NCBI GenBank assembly: GCA_964471825.1
Contig: CAYYKD010000024.1
Span: 1-57,042 of the forward strand
DNA: 57,042 nt
DNA from: CAYYKD01 sp964471825
GTDB taxonomy: Bacteria; Spirochaetota; GWE2-31-10; CAYYKD01
Direction of reading: 5' to 3'
Shown: one piece after another, positions 26,722-36,131 of the stretch
Numbering within the stretch: the first letter of the stretch is position 1
Layout: the number at the start of each line of letters is the position of its first letter
The notes under the pieces: model-generated
What the model was told of the DNA's origin: nothing
Database searches by the model: none
The model's input: only the letters and a program-made list of their open reading frames with translations
Made by a program: the position numbers and the translations under genes

Positions 26722-26812
26722 TCAATAGTTTGAAATGGGGATTTTAAAAATTAATTTTTAATATTTTGAGTTTCCGGCAAAATTAAACTTTGATTATTTT
26801 TGCAAGAGTATC

Positions 26813-26840
26813 TTTAGATAACTTTATTTAGATAACTTTA
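26813..26840. repeat. 14-bp perfect tandem repeat at the end of the HD-GYP gene
   Basis: TTTAGATAACTTTA occurs at 26813-26826 and 26827-26840. The second copy contains the stop codon and last codons of the minus-strand HD-GYP gene, and the first copy lies just beyond it. Confidence 0.9.
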
Positions 26841-27674
26841 TTTATATAGATATCAGATGCTGTTTTCAGGTCGATAATTGAGTTATCGGAGAGTTTGATT
26901 TTTGGCCTCAGAGGGCTACCTTTATTTATACCTGAGACTACCCCATTTTCTCCGTTACTGAGAAGAACTTTGGTTCCCGCAGGATAGATTGATATCAGAG
27001 AGATGAAATTCTTTAGAATATCGGAGTCATATTTAGTTTCTGCTGATGAGAGGATTGATTTTACCGCAATATATGCAGCAAAGGGATCTCGATATTTTTT
27101 TGGCGTGAGTTGTGCCTCGAAATTATCGGCTATAGAAATGATCTTTGCGTAATCACAGATCTTTTCACCCGGTAGTTTTCTGGGGTAACCGTTGCCATCA
27201 ATCTGTTCATGATGTTGAATTATACCATCTAGAATAAAGTCGCTTACGCATCCTGAATCCTTTGCAAGTCTAAAACTCTTTAAGGGGTGTTTTCTGATAA
27301 TTGCAATATCCTGTGCGTCCAGTTTCTCTTGCTTTTCTAGAATTTCTAAGGGTATAAATAGCATTCCAATGTCATGTAATAGACTTGCTGAAACAAGCTC
27401 ATTCAGTTTTATATCATCATATCCAAGTTGATACCCAGAGATTCCTGCCAGGATTGTTGAATTTATTCCGTGTACAACCTGATAATCTGATTTGCGTGNN
27501 NNNNNNNNTTATTATATCATTTGAATAGTTTACAACGATACGAAGAACTGCAGATGAACAACGAGTCAGCAGGCTGCCGTTTACTTTATCTTTTAGAATT
27601 ACCCCATCAATCATTTTGCCGTAGAGTTCAAATAGCTTGTCGTAGTCTTTTATAAAGCTTTCAGCAGTTTTCAT
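26828..27674 (-). CDS. HD-GYP domain protein (c-di-GMP phosphodiesterase), interrupted by a scaffold gap
   Basis: An HD-GYP hydrolase, expected to degrade cyclic di-GMP. The N-terminal segment begins at ATG 27674. After the 10-N gap at 27499-27508, the frame continues upstream of the ATG at 27364 and includes LLHDIGML, the HD pair, then HHEQIDGNGYP, the GYP signature with its extra His, and the YAKIISIADNFEAL-like stretch. The two parts are in different frames, so the gap length is wrong. The C-terminal 60 residues form a small beta-rich domain. It lies 16 bases after the thioesterase gene on the same strand. Confidence 0.88.
27499..27508. other. Scaffold gap (10 N) inside the HD-GYP gene
   Basis: Ten undetermined bases between the N-terminal segment and the HD domain; frames do not match across it. 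Confidence 0.95.
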
Positions 27675-27690
27675 TATTGTATCCTAAATA

Positions 27691-28098
27691 CTATTCTTTT
27701 TGGAGGTATTTTTCGGCAATTACTCTTAGGTCATTAGGGAATTCCGTAATTGACCAGTTAGAGTCGATTATCGGATGAACGGTATGGCCGGATGCGATTT
27801 TTTCGTTTTTTTCATTTCTGATGATATAGTTAAATCTCAGGCTTGCATTTCTGATGAATCCTACAGTTACTTCAACAGTAAGTATATCATCATATCTAGC
27901 CGGCTTGAAGTATCTGCAGTGTGATTCAATTACAGGAAATGCAAGTCCTCTTGATTCTATCATTTTATAACTAATCCCCTCAGATCTGAATAGTTCAGTT
28001 CTGGCAAGCTCATAGAAGTTATAGTAGTTTGAATGGTGTACAACCCCCATTCCATCGGTATCTTTATAGATTACTCTCATCTTGAATTCGTATTTCAT
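27691..28098 (-). CDS. Acyl-CoA thioesterase, YbgC/4-hydroxybenzoyl-CoA thioesterase family
   Basis: A 135-residue hot-dog fold thioesterase. The active-site motif YKDTDGMGVVHHSNYYNFYELAR contains the conserved Asp (DTDGMG) and the HHSNY run typical of the YbgC type. The rest follows the family pattern, including VIESHCRYFKPARYDD. YbgC-type enzymes act on short-chain acyl-CoA or acyl-ACP and are often envelope-associated. It leads a two-gene minus-strand unit with the HD-GYP protein and is divergent from the TatD gene, with 48 bases between starts. Confidence 0.9.
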   Translation of the reverse strand: MKYEFKMRVIYKDTDGMGVVHHSNYYNFYELARTELFRSEGISYKMIESRGLAFPVIESHCRYFKPARYDDILTVEVTVGFIRNASLRFNYIIRNEKNEKIASGHTVHPIIDSNWSITEFPNDLRVIAEKYLQKE

Positions 28099-28146
28099 AA
28101 TGCCTAACCTTGACTATTGAATTTAATTTTTGTATTATAACACAAA

Positions 28147-28857
28147 ATGTCAAATATTAGAATAGCAGATTCACATATTCATATTTTTCCGGATAAGATG
28201 GACTTTAATGTTGACAAGATATATTTATTGAATGCAACCGATCTAGAGAGTAGTTATAAGGTTGTTGATTATTGTCAAAAATGGTCTAATTTAGTTGGAT
28301 TTGTCGGATTTCATCCGTATTTTGTAGATAATCATAGTGAGGCGGATCTACAGAGGTTAGAATCAATATTAAAAAAGAATGTTAATTTGAATGTAGGAGA
28401 GATTGGACTTGATAAAACAAAAAAGGGGAGTCGATTTGATAAACAACTATCCTTTTTTGATTTTCAACTTGACCTTGCAATTAAGAATTCAAGATTAGTA
28501 TCAATTCATTGCGTAAGATCCTTTGATATTCTATATGGGATTTTTAAGCACAAGGGGGTAACAGGAATCAGTGGTTTATTGCATAGATTTGAGGGAAGTT
28601 ACGAAGATGCGATCCGTTGTGTTGATTATGGACTTATGCTGTCGATTAATCCAAATATTCACAGACATCCCTCACAAATAGAGGTTTTTAAGAAGATTCC
28701 TTTAAATAGGATAATTCTGGAAACAGATGCAGTTGATTACGAATCCTCTTTGAGCTTAGAAGATCATTATAAAAAATGCTCAGGTTATCTGGATATTTCA
28801 TCTATAAAATTTAAGGAGCTGGTTTATAAAAATATATCGAGGCTTTTATCTTTGTAG
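28147..28857 (+). CDS. TatD-family metal-dependent hydrolase
   Basis: A 236-residue amidohydrolase-fold enzyme of the TatD family, which includes 3' exonucleases and deoxyribonucleases. It shows the metal motif ADSHIHIF, GFHPYF, the GEIGLD motif, SIHCVRS, LLHRFEG and the terminal LETDA. The length is a little below the usual 250-265. A short ORF start at 28147 has no strong Shine-Dalgarno. It is divergent from the thioesterase gene. The substrate cannot be decided from sequence. Confidence 0.88.
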   Translation: MSNIRIADSHIHIFPDKMDFNVDKIYLLNATDLESSYKVVDYCQKWSNLVGFVGFHPYFVDNHSEADLQRLESILKKNVNLNVGEIGLDKTKKGSRFDKQLSFFDFQLDLAIKNSRLVSIHCVRSFDILYGIFKHKGVTGISGLLHRFEGSYEDAIRCVDYGLMLSINPNIHRHPSQIEVFKKIPLNRIILETDAVDYESSLSLEDHYKKCSGYLDISSIKFKELVYKNISRLLSL

Positions 28858-29121
28858 GTATTTACCTTAGACATCTATCCTAACTTATAGACTATCTTTA
28901 GAGGAATTTAGAAAGTGGGCGTTGACGAAACGAGTACATAAAAAGAGAGTCTATTTATTCAAGAACCTTTTAAAAATTCTGAATTTTTTTGAAGATTAAT
29001 TTTTGAAGAGTATATTTTTAATTAATACTATTTATAAAAAATAAATATTATGTTATAAATACACGAATATATTAGTATGGTTATACTCCATATTTTTAAT
29101 ACTACATTTTTAAGGTAAATA

Positions 29122-30216
29122 ATGTTTAATATAGCTACACCACAAGTTGAAGAGATAAGCTTTGATAAACCTGATAATCTCATAATATATCATAAAGGTA
29201 ATACAAAATTCATTAAGAAGGAAACTACATTTGGTATTGTACTTATGGGAGGGGGCCGTAAAGAGTTGAATGCTCTCAGATGGATGATGAAAAAAGCCAA
29301 TGGCGGCGATCTTGTGATCCTAAGTTCCCGCGACTTTGATGATGAATTAACCAATCCTGAAAGTATTACCAATGTATTTGCATCACTTGGCGGGTTTAAC
29401 TCAATAAATAATCTTGTAATTGATACAAGGGAAAAAGCAAATAGTGATTTTGTTCATAATGTTATAAAAAATGCAGAGGCACTTTGGATACCGGGAGGAA
29501 ATCAGACTTCATACTATGAACTCTGGAATCATACAAAGGTTGAGGAAGCGGTCAATTATCTGGTAAATGAAAAAAAGGTTCCTATAGGCGGTACAAGTGC
29601 CGGAATGCATAGTATGGGTAAATTATTGCATACCCCGTATGGCGGGAACTCTGTTTTATCAAACGATGCATTAAATAATCCCTATCTTTCACCTAATGAG
29701 AAGCCGGGTTCAGCTGGAATAACTTTTAGAGATGATTTCTTTAATATCCCTTTTATGGATAATATAATTACAGATACTCATTGGTCTGAGAGGAATAGGA
29801 TGGGGCGGTCAATAGTATTCTTAGCAAGAATTATTGTTGATGGTTTCAGAAAGATTTCACAGATAAAATTAATAGCCTGTGATGAGGGTGCGGCTGTCTG
29901 TATAGATGAAACAGGAAACGCACAAGTTTTTGGTTCATTTCCATCACATAACGATTATGCTTTTTTTATAAAGCCTGAATCCTACCCTGATCAGTGTACC
30001 TATGATGAGCCGTTGACCTGGAAGAATCAAGAGGGGGCTTTAACTGTAAACAGGATCCCCGGTTACCCGGATGGCAAGTACACTTTTAATGTTGTTGATT
30101 GGACTTGTCATGGAGGGGAGCAAATCAAACTTAATATCCACCAGGGAAATGTAGAGGATATTAATCAGAATAGAATTGATATACAAACACCTGATAAATC
30201 TAGGAGTATTCATTAA
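29122..30216 (+). CDS. Peptidase S51, cyanophycinase-like
   Basis: A 364-residue protein of the serine peptidase S51 family. The nucleophile elbow GGTSAGMHSMG and the preceding WIPGGNQTSYY are the hallmark; MGGGRKEL lies near the N-terminus. Cyanophycinases cut the arginine-aspartate storage polymer cyanophycin, while other S51 members are dipeptidases for Asp-X peptides, so exact substrate is open. It has an extra C-terminal beta-rich extension (about 290-364). No signal peptide. The stop is directly followed by the folD start, so the two are co-transcribed. Confidence 0.85.
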   Translation: MFNIATPQVEEISFDKPDNLIIYHKGNTKFIKKETTFGIVLMGGGRKELNALRWMMKKANGGDLVILSSRDFDDELTNPESITNVFASLGGFNSINNLVIDTREKANSDFVHNVIKNAEALWIPGGNQTSYYELWNHTKVEEAVNYLVNEKKVPIGGTSAGMHSMGKLLHTPYGGNSVLSNDALNNPYLSPNEKPGSAGITFRDDFFNIPFMDNIITDTHWSERNRMGRSIVFLARIIVDGFRKISQIKLIACDEGAAVCIDETGNAQVFGSFPSHNDYAFFIKPESYPDQCTYDEPLTWKNQEGALTVNRIPGYPDGKYTFNVVDWTCHGGEQIKLNIHQGNVEDINQNRIDIQTPDKSRSIH

Positions 30217-31113
30217 TTGGGCATATATAAAAAACTTAACGATCTGACTGATTCGATTATCAGTGAGGTAAAATATAAAACCGAGAAGATTGATGTCCCT
30301 TTTAAGACAACATGTATAGTTGCTGATAGTGATCCATCAAATATAAGTTATGTAAAGGGGATTCAAAAAAAGGCGTTTCTTGCCGGCATAAATATTGAGG
30401 TAATTAATCTCTCACCTGAGATTAAGAATGATGAATTTTTACAGGTTATCACCAATTTAAATAATGATCCATCCTGTTTTGGAATAATTATTCAGAATCC
30501 GATACCTGTACATCTAGATAAATTCAGGATTTTTGAACTTATAGATTATAGAAAGGACTTAGATGGGGTGACTTTTTTTAATCAAGGAAGATTGTTTTTT
30601 GGTAAACCATTTATTATACCTGCGACCGCGTGGGCAGTTGATATCTCATTGAGATATATCGCTAAAATGTTAAACATCTCTCTTACCGGTAAAAATGCTG
30701 TAATTGCCGGTCGTTCCGTAACTGTCGGCAAGCCGGCCCTTCATCTGCTGTTAAAAAATAATCTAACTTGTACAGTTGTACATACAGCAACTGTTGATAC
30801 GCCATCAATTTCTAAGAATGCCGATATTATCGTTGCTTGCTGCGGTGTTCCCGAATTAATTGATAGAAACTGGGTTAAAAATGATGCGATTGTAATAGAT
30901 GTAGGTATCCATTATAAAGATGATGGTTCGGGAAAGGGTAAGCTTTGCGGAGATGTCAAATCAGATGACGTTATTGATACACTATCACTTCTTACAGCAG
31001 TTCCCGGTGGAATAGGTAGCGTTACTTCTGCACTATTATTTGCAAATGCATTAAAATCTTTTTTTAAAATTAGATATAATGAAGAGATTGTGTTTGATTT
31101 TGAAAGAGTCTAG
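30217..31113 (+). CDS. folD: Methylenetetrahydrofolate dehydrogenase/cyclohydrolase, altered catalytic Lys
   Basis: A 298-residue FolD, normally interconverting methylene-, methenyl- and formyl-tetrahydrofolate. Family motifs are present: IIIQNPIP with the conserved Gln, KDLDGVTFF with Asp, GKNAVIAGRSVTVGKPALHLL for NADP binding, and PGGIGSVTSALL. The active-site stretch, normally YVxxKxK, reads YVKGIQK (45-51), so the catalytic Lys position holds Ile49. Lys is needed for cyclohydrolase activity in characterised enzymes, so activity may be changed. It starts at a TTG directly after the S51 peptidase stop, with AGGAG ten bases upstream. Three bases separate its stop from the converging gene. 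Confidence 0.88.
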   Translation: MGIYKKLNDLTDSIISEVKYKTEKIDVPFKTTCIVADSDPSNISYVKGIQKKAFLAGINIEVINLSPEIKNDEFLQVITNLNNDPSCFGIIIQNPIPVHLDKFRIFELIDYRKDLDGVTFFNQGRLFFGKPFIIPATAWAVDISLRYIAKMLNISLTGKNAVIAGRSVTVGKPALHLLLKNNLTCTVVHTATVDTPSISKNADIIVACCGVPELIDRNWVKNDAIVIDVGIHYKDDGSGKGKLCGDVKSDDVIDTLSLLTAVPGGIGSVTSALLFANALKSFFKIRYNEEIVFDFERV

Positions 31114-31116
31114 CTG

Positions 31117-31932
31117 TTATTTAATTTCTCTCTTTTTAGCATCAATTTGGATTTCCTGCTTTTCAAGTAGTGTTTGCCAAACATCGATTTGTTTTTTACA
31201 GGCTTCAATCTTTTTTGTATCTCCGGTTATGTTAAGTATTCTATAGAGGGCTTTTTGAAAGTCAATCGCTTTTTTTATGTCTTCCAGATCTTTTGTACTT
31301 AATTCAAATTTTTCTCTATATCCATTTGATGCATTTGTTAATAGGGTTTGAATCCAATTAAGGTGGTTTCTTCTTTCGATATATCCGGCTTCAGAGGGTG
31401 CATCAAGTTTTTGATATCTTTTAAAATCAAACATATTTTTAGCAACGACTGCAAACCTACCCTGTATTTCGACAAATGACCATTTCCATTTAGTATTTTC
31501 ACCAAACTCTTCAATTACAAGTGTGATACAATATCCAATTTTTTTTACAAGACTTAACTTTTGAATATCAGTTACATGAGCTATCTTTGAGAGATTTTCC
31601 TGAAGATCGCTGAAAGGCACATCTATATATTTAGTAATTAATTTTTCAAGATTGATCAAAATTTCATACAATTCCTGTCTTGCCTTATCTAAGAAGGCGG
31701 AATTTTTAACATCCATAAATGAGATGCTTACTTCATTCATCGCACAATAAATTGATACATTGTTTAAATGTATATTTACCATTTTTATTCTATATGTCGA
31801 TTCATTTTGTGTATCCTGCGATGCTTTTATACTAAGTGTTCTAATTTCCTTCAGGTTTGTTTCTATCCTGGTTTTGTAATTGTTAATTAGATCTGAATAA
31901 AGTTCTCTTTGCTCGTTTGTAACTTTTGCCAT
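31117..31932 (-). CDS. Conserved hypothetical helical protein
   Basis: A 271-residue soluble protein I do not recognise. I start at ATG 31932, six bases after AAGGG; the frame extends 12 codons upstream without a ribosome-binding site. It is mostly charged helices, with coiled-coil-like segments at both ends (for example NNYKTRIETNLKEIRTL) and a central segment containing GENTKWKWSFVEIQGRF. No signal peptide or membrane span. It follows the Ser/Thr kinase gene on the same strand after about 130 bases and could be transcribed from it or from its own promoter; a substrate or partner role is speculation. Confidence 0.65.
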   Translation of the reverse strand: MAKVTNEQRELYSDLINNYKTRIETNLKEIRTLSIKASQDTQNESTYRIKMVNIHLNNVSIYCAMNEVSISFMDVKNSAFLDKARQELYEILINLEKLITKYIDVPFSDLQENLSKIAHVTDIQKLSLVKKIGYCITLVIEEFGENTKWKWSFVEIQGRFAVVAKNMFDFKRYQKLDAPSEAGYIERRNHLNWIQTLLTNASNGYREKFELSTKDLEDIKKAIDFQKALYRILNITGDTKKIEACKKQIDVWQTLLEKQEIQIDAKKREIK

Positions 31933-32068
31933 AACTACCCTTATTGTTGGATTGCTGGTCTCATGCAATTAAAAATATTACTATTAATTTCGGACTTTTT
32001 TAAATTAATATTAGATATTTTCTAACAGTTTTTATAAAGTCTAGAGTCTTTTGGATATATTATAACAT

Positions 32069-34036
32069 TTAGAGATGAATATTTATCACCTCATTGCTAT
32101 TTATTGTAATGCTTTTTAAGTATGTTCCTGTTTTAATATTGTATTTTCCCGGCGGTAGATCGATGTTGATCGTGGATTTATCATTTTCGATTACTGACTT
32201 GACTGTATTAAAATTTGTAATGTTATAATCGGTACCTGTAAATAATAGTCCCGATTTTTTTCCATCTATTAATATTTTAGGTCTTCGACCGGAATGGTTA
32301 ATCGAAATACGGCCAGGCATAGGAGTAAGGTTTGCATGATATACAACCGTCCTGTCATCAAGGGCAAAACTTATACTGAATGACTTATCCTGATATTTTA
32401 CCTTACCTTGCTGAAAGTTCTTGAGTATAAGTTCATATTTGTTGTTTGTAAGAAATACATCTCTTTCGTTATTTTTATAAAGTCGAGCATATTCAGAGAG
32501 AGGAAGATAATTTTCGCCGGATCGGTTCTTAATAAATAAATAGTCTTCAGGTGCATTAATTGGGTTTTCATGTAAAGCATCATATCTGTATAGGAGTTTT
32601 TGTTGATTGATTGCATCCCAGAATCTAAAATATACAATTACCCCCTTCTGTTTTAGGTTGTCAATAGGGATATTTACATAGTTGTTCTCTGTTACTGACA
32701 GCGGATAAATAACTGATCTTTTTTTGTTTTTGTAGGATCCGGAAACAACAGTGAATTCGTGTTCATTAGATTTAAGATAGATTTCTTTTTTGAATTTACC
32801 TTTTTCATCGAATGTAGCTTTATAATATTTGTTGTTAATTCCAAAAAATACATTGTTTGGATCAAGATTAGCTTTTTGAAATTCAAGTGTTGCTTTTCCG
32901 TATGTTCTATAGAGTAGGTATTTGTAGACAGAGTCTGTTTGATAAACAATAATGGATAATACTACTATAAATATAAGTGTTAAGGACAGCAGAGATTTTA
33001 TTTTGGTCTTTTTTTGTTTTAGTGAAATTGATTGATAAAAGATAGAGTTTCTAATTTTTTTATCATTTGCAACCAGCCTTTTAACTGCATCTTTTACTTC
33101 AAGTATATTGTAATGCTTAAAATAGTTCCTAAGTAGTTTGATAAGAGGATATAGTGTTGCATATCGTTTCTTTGCAATAGGATTGAATGTTTTATTTAAA
33201 ATTGAGACTACAATTGATTGAGGTTTTTTTAGGTGTTTTTTTAAGCTGTCACATTTTTTTCTTGTTATAGCATCAATAACTTCACTACTGCATTCATTCT
33301 TAAATGGCCTGATCCCTGTCAGCATTTCATAGAAAACGACACCTAGAGAATAGATATCTGTAGAGTGGGTTACCTCCTTAGAACCGGAGAATTGTTCCGG
33401 TGACATATAGGCAGGTGTTCCGATAATTGTATCAGGAGCGGTTATAGTTTTTTCATCGGTATCATTTTGTTTTCGTGCAATTCCAAAGTCAGTAATTTTG
33501 ACCTCTCCATTTACAGAGATCATTATATTATGCGGTTTTATATCGCGATGAATAACTTTTTTGGAATGTGCGTGGTAGAGTCCAAGAGCTGTTTGATATA
33601 GGATATAGAGTGCCAGCTCAAATGGTATCTTTCCATACTCCTTAATGATGTCGCTCAGAGACTTGCCTTGAATATATTCCATGGCGATATAGGCGTGGGA
33701 TTTTTCTTCAAAGTGGTCAAATACCTGGACAATATTTTCATGCCTGAAGTCAAGCATTACTTTTGCTTCTTGTAGAAATCTCCTTATATCATCCCTATTC
33801 TTTGTTTTAAGTTTTTTTAGAACAATCTTTCTGTTTAGTGTCGGGTGTTTCGCCAGATAGACTTCACCCATTCCGCCCTTTCCGAGAAGCCCCAATAACT
33901 GATAGTTTTTGATAATTACCGGTTCCTGAGAGGGTTTAGCGGGTTGTTTATTTGATGACTGTGGAGGCCTAATTCCTGTCTTTTGAGTATTTGGTTTGGA
34001 TGGGTCTGTCTTCTTTAATTGGGTTTCATCTTTCAT
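32069..34036 (-). CDS. Membrane-anchored Ser/Thr protein kinase with beta-rich C-terminal region
   Basis: A 655-residue Hanks-type kinase. After a Pro/Lys-rich 40-residue lead, the kinase domain (about 43-310) shows the glycine loop GKGGMGEVYLA, the Lys in IVLKKL, the catalytic HRDIKPHNIM, DFGIA, GTPAYMSPEQF and the DIYSLGVVFYE stretch. All catalytic residues are intact. One membrane span follows (about 350-368), and the extracytoplasmic 280 residues are beta-rich, ending in short PEGA-like repeats (LPPGKYNIKTG). It probably senses an envelope signal and phosphorylates cytoplasmic targets. It is divergent from pyruvate kinase. Confidence 0.92.
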   Translation of the reverse strand: MKDETQLKKTDPSKPNTQKTGIRPPQSSNKQPAKPSQEPVIIKNYQLLGLLGKGGMGEVYLAKHPTLNRKIVLKKLKTKNRDDIRRFLQEAKVMLDFRHENIVQVFDHFEEKSHAYIAMEYIQGKSLSDIIKEYGKIPFELALYILYQTALGLYHAHSKKVIHRDIKPHNIMISVNGEVKITDFGIARKQNDTDEKTITAPDTIIGTPAYMSPEQFSGSKEVTHSTDIYSLGVVFYEMLTGIRPFKNECSSEVIDAITRKKCDSLKKHLKKPQSIVVSILNKTFNPIAKKRYATLYPLIKLLRNYFKHYNILEVKDAVKRLVANDKKIRNSIFYQSISLKQKKTKIKSLLSLTLIFIVVLSIIVYQTDSVYKYLLYRTYGKATLEFQKANLDPNNVFFGINNKYYKATFDEKGKFKKEIYLKSNEHEFTVVSGSYKNKKRSVIYPLSVTENNYVNIPIDNLKQKGVIVYFRFWDAINQQKLLYRYDALHENPINAPEDYLFIKNRSGENYLPLSEYARLYKNNERDVFLTNNKYELILKNFQQGKVKYQDKSFSISFALDDRTVVYHANLTPMPGRISINHSGRRPKILIDGKKSGLLFTGTDYNITNFNTVKSVIENDKSTINIDLPPGKYNIKTGTYLKSITINSNEVINIHL

Positions 34037-34075
34037 TTAATTATATCCGTTAAATTATTATTAATCATTTATAGT

Positions 34076-34104
34076 TTGTTCTATTTATTAAATTGTATTA
34101 TAAT
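34076..34104 (+). promoter_or_regulatory. Candidate promoter for pyruvate kinase
   Basis: TTGTTC (34076-34081), 17-base spacer, TATAAT (34099-34104). It lies downstream of the most upstream in-frame ATG (34093), which argues for the start at 34153. Confidence 0.6.
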
Positions 34105-34152
34105 ATATTTTTAATTATTAAACAAATATTTTTTATATATAAGGATCAATTA

Positions 34153-35598
34153 ATGGAAACAAAATTTACTAAAATTATTGCGACACTGGGACCTGTCTCT
34201 TCAAGTTATGAAGTTATACTATCCATGATTAATGAGGGAGTTGATGTTTTTAGAATGAATTTTAGTCACGGTACTTTTGAGGATCACGCTAAGGTTTTAG
34301 ATGAAGTTAAGAAGGCGAGGGCGGCGACCGGGAAGAATGTAGCGGTTTTCATGGATTTGCAGGGTCCAAAAATTAGGATAGGTAAGCTTGAAGAGGAGTT
34401 TATTGAACTGGAAGATAATCAGGAGTTTATAATAACTACTGAGGATGTAATAGGAAAAGACAATATTGCATCTATTGATTACTCAAATCTTCATAATGAG
34501 GCATTGCCAGGCAATAGAATATTGATAGATGATGGTAATATTGAGCTTGTTGTATCTAGAATTGCCGGAAAGAAGATCTATACCAAGGTTGTAAACGGCG
34601 GTAAACTAAAACAGAGAAAAGGGGTAAATCTCCCCTATATTAAACTTGAAAAACTTGCATCTGTCACTGAAAAGGATATAAAGGATCTTGACTTTGCATT
34701 TAAATATGATCTGGATTATGTTGCACTCTCATTTGTAAGACGAGCAGCGGATGTAAAGCATCTCAAAGATATAATGATGAGAAATCATGGAAAGATAATA
34801 CCGATAATTGCAAAAATTGAGACACCTGAAGCGGTGGATGATATTGACAACATTCTTGAGGTGACTGAGGCCGTGATGGTTGCACGGGGGGACCTGGGTG
34901 TTGAAACCTCCACAGAGGAGTTGCCGCTTGCACAGAAGAAGATAATTAATAGATGTAATCTTAAAGGTATTCCTGTTATAACAGCTACTCAGATGCTTGA
35001 TTCTATGATATACAATCCGCGTCCAACCAGAGCCGAGGCAAACGATGTTGCAAATTCAATTATGGATGGTACAGATGCTGTAATGCTTTCAGGTGAGACA
35101 ACAGTAGGTAAGTACCCTGTTGAGGCCATCAAGGTTATGAAAAAAATTGCTCTTAAGTTGGAAAAGAGTGAGCTTTATATAGAAAAATTCTATAGATATA
35201 GAAAGTCTCTTTCTGAAATGAATAACAGTGAAGAGGTTTCGGTAAGTGAGGCGGTTGGACTCTCGGCAGTTGAACTGGCAGAGAAGATTCGTGCTAAATT
35301 GATTGTCAGTTTTACAATAAGTGGCGGAACAGCACGGCTTGTTTCTAAATACAGACCGGATATGCCTATTATTGCATTTAGCCCCATTGTTAATATGGCA
35401 CAGAAGCTCTCTTTAGTATGGGGTGTTACACCACTTGAGATAGATGACATTTCATCTGTTGATGATCTTCTTGAGGCGGCAAAAATTCAGTTAAAAAATC
35501 GTCAGCTTGTTGAGTCAGGTGACAAAGTTGTTATAACTGCAGGCGTGCCTGTCGGGTGGACAGGCAAGACTAATATGATAAAAGTTGTTGTTATCTAA
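34153..35598 (+). CDS. pyk: Pyruvate kinase
   Basis: A 481-residue glycolytic enzyme making pyruvate and ATP from PEP and ADP. The usual motifs are present: FTKIIATLGPVS, FRMNFSHG, FMDLQGPKIRIG, the catalytic IIAKIETPEAV, MVARGDLGVE, ITATQMLDSM and the C-terminal allosteric domain with SFTISGGTARLV. I start at ATG 34153, with AAGGAT as ribosome-binding site; the frame extends to 34093 but crosses the promoter. Together with the dikinase-like gene, two enzymes of the PEP/pyruvate node are encoded here. Confidence 0.97.
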   Translation: METKFTKIIATLGPVSSSYEVILSMINEGVDVFRMNFSHGTFEDHAKVLDEVKKARAATGKNVAVFMDLQGPKIRIGKLEEEFIELEDNQEFIITTEDVIGKDNIASIDYSNLHNEALPGNRILIDDGNIELVVSRIAGKKIYTKVVNGGKLKQRKGVNLPYIKLEKLASVTEKDIKDLDFAFKYDLDYVALSFVRRAADVKHLKDIMMRNHGKIIPIIAKIETPEAVDDIDNILEVTEAVMVARGDLGVETSTEELPLAQKKIINRCNLKGIPVITATQMLDSMIYNPRPTRAEANDVANSIMDGTDAVMLSGETTVGKYPVEAIKVMKKIALKLEKSELYIEKFYRYRKSLSEMNNSEEVSVSEAVGLSAVELAEKIRAKLIVSFTISGGTARLVSKYRPDMPIIAFSPIVNMAQKLSLVWGVTPLEIDDISSVDDLLEAAKIQLKNRQLVESGDKVVITAGVPVGWTGKTNMIKVVVI

Positions 35599-35605
35599 TG
35601 AGGCT

Positions 35606-36058
35606 CTAATCATGTGTTTTGCCATTTAACTCAGGTATCTGAACAACTGAAAGAAACAACCCCAGTTGTCTGATGGCATTAACAAAGTTATCATACTCTA
35701 CCGGTTTAGTGATGTAGTTGCTACAACCGAGTTCATGACAATAGGCGACTTCCCTGGGGTCATCTGTTGTTGTGATCATAACAACAGGCATCTTTTTTAG
35801 TTCTGTGTCACTTTTTATCAATCTTAGTACTTCTGTGCCGTCTATTTTGGGCATCCTTATATCAAGCAGCAGGAAATATGCATTTCCGTGTTTTCTGTGC
35901 GGCCCCTCACCCTTGCTAAATAGAAAATTTATAATCTCCTGTCCATCTTTGAATCTCATTAGTTCATTGGTTATCCCCGCTCTTGCAAGATTTTTGCAGA
36001 TGAGACCTGCATGTCCCTCATCATCATCAGCGACTAGTATTATCACTTCCTTATTCAT
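35606..36058 (-). CDS. Single-domain response regulator (Rcp1-like)
   Basis: A 150-residue receiver-only protein. Acidic pocket ADDDEGHAG, phosphoacceptor in FLLLDIRMPK, the Thr in MITTTDDPRE and the Lys in YITKPVEY are intact. The spacing and the extended loop before the Asp (GEGPHRKHGNAYF) resemble the Rcp1 class of partners of PAS-rich or phytochrome-like kinases. I start at ATG 36058, after AGGAGGAGG; an in-frame ATG at 36127 lacks such a signal. It lies 73 bases after the histidine kinase gene and is its likely phospho-acceptor. It converges on pyruvate kinase with 7 bases between stops. Confidence 0.9.
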   Translation of the reverse strand: MNKEVIILVADDDEGHAGLICKNLARAGITNELMRFKDGQEIINFLFSKGEGPHRKHGNAYFLLLDIRMPKIDGTEVLRLIKSDTELKKMPVVMITTTDDPREVAYCHELGCSNYITKPVEYDNFVNAIRQLGLFLSVVQIPELNGKTHD

Positions 36059-36131
36059 TGATACGCCTCCTCCTCTTCTCTGGCTGTTCATACTATTGTT
36101 AAGATATTTAGCAGATGTGTCTTTCATTATT

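Noticed and set aside
28858..29121. Possible small RNA or gene between the TatD and S51 genes
   Set aside because: No stable hairpin, terminator or coding frame with a ribosome-binding site was visible in these 264 AT-rich bases.
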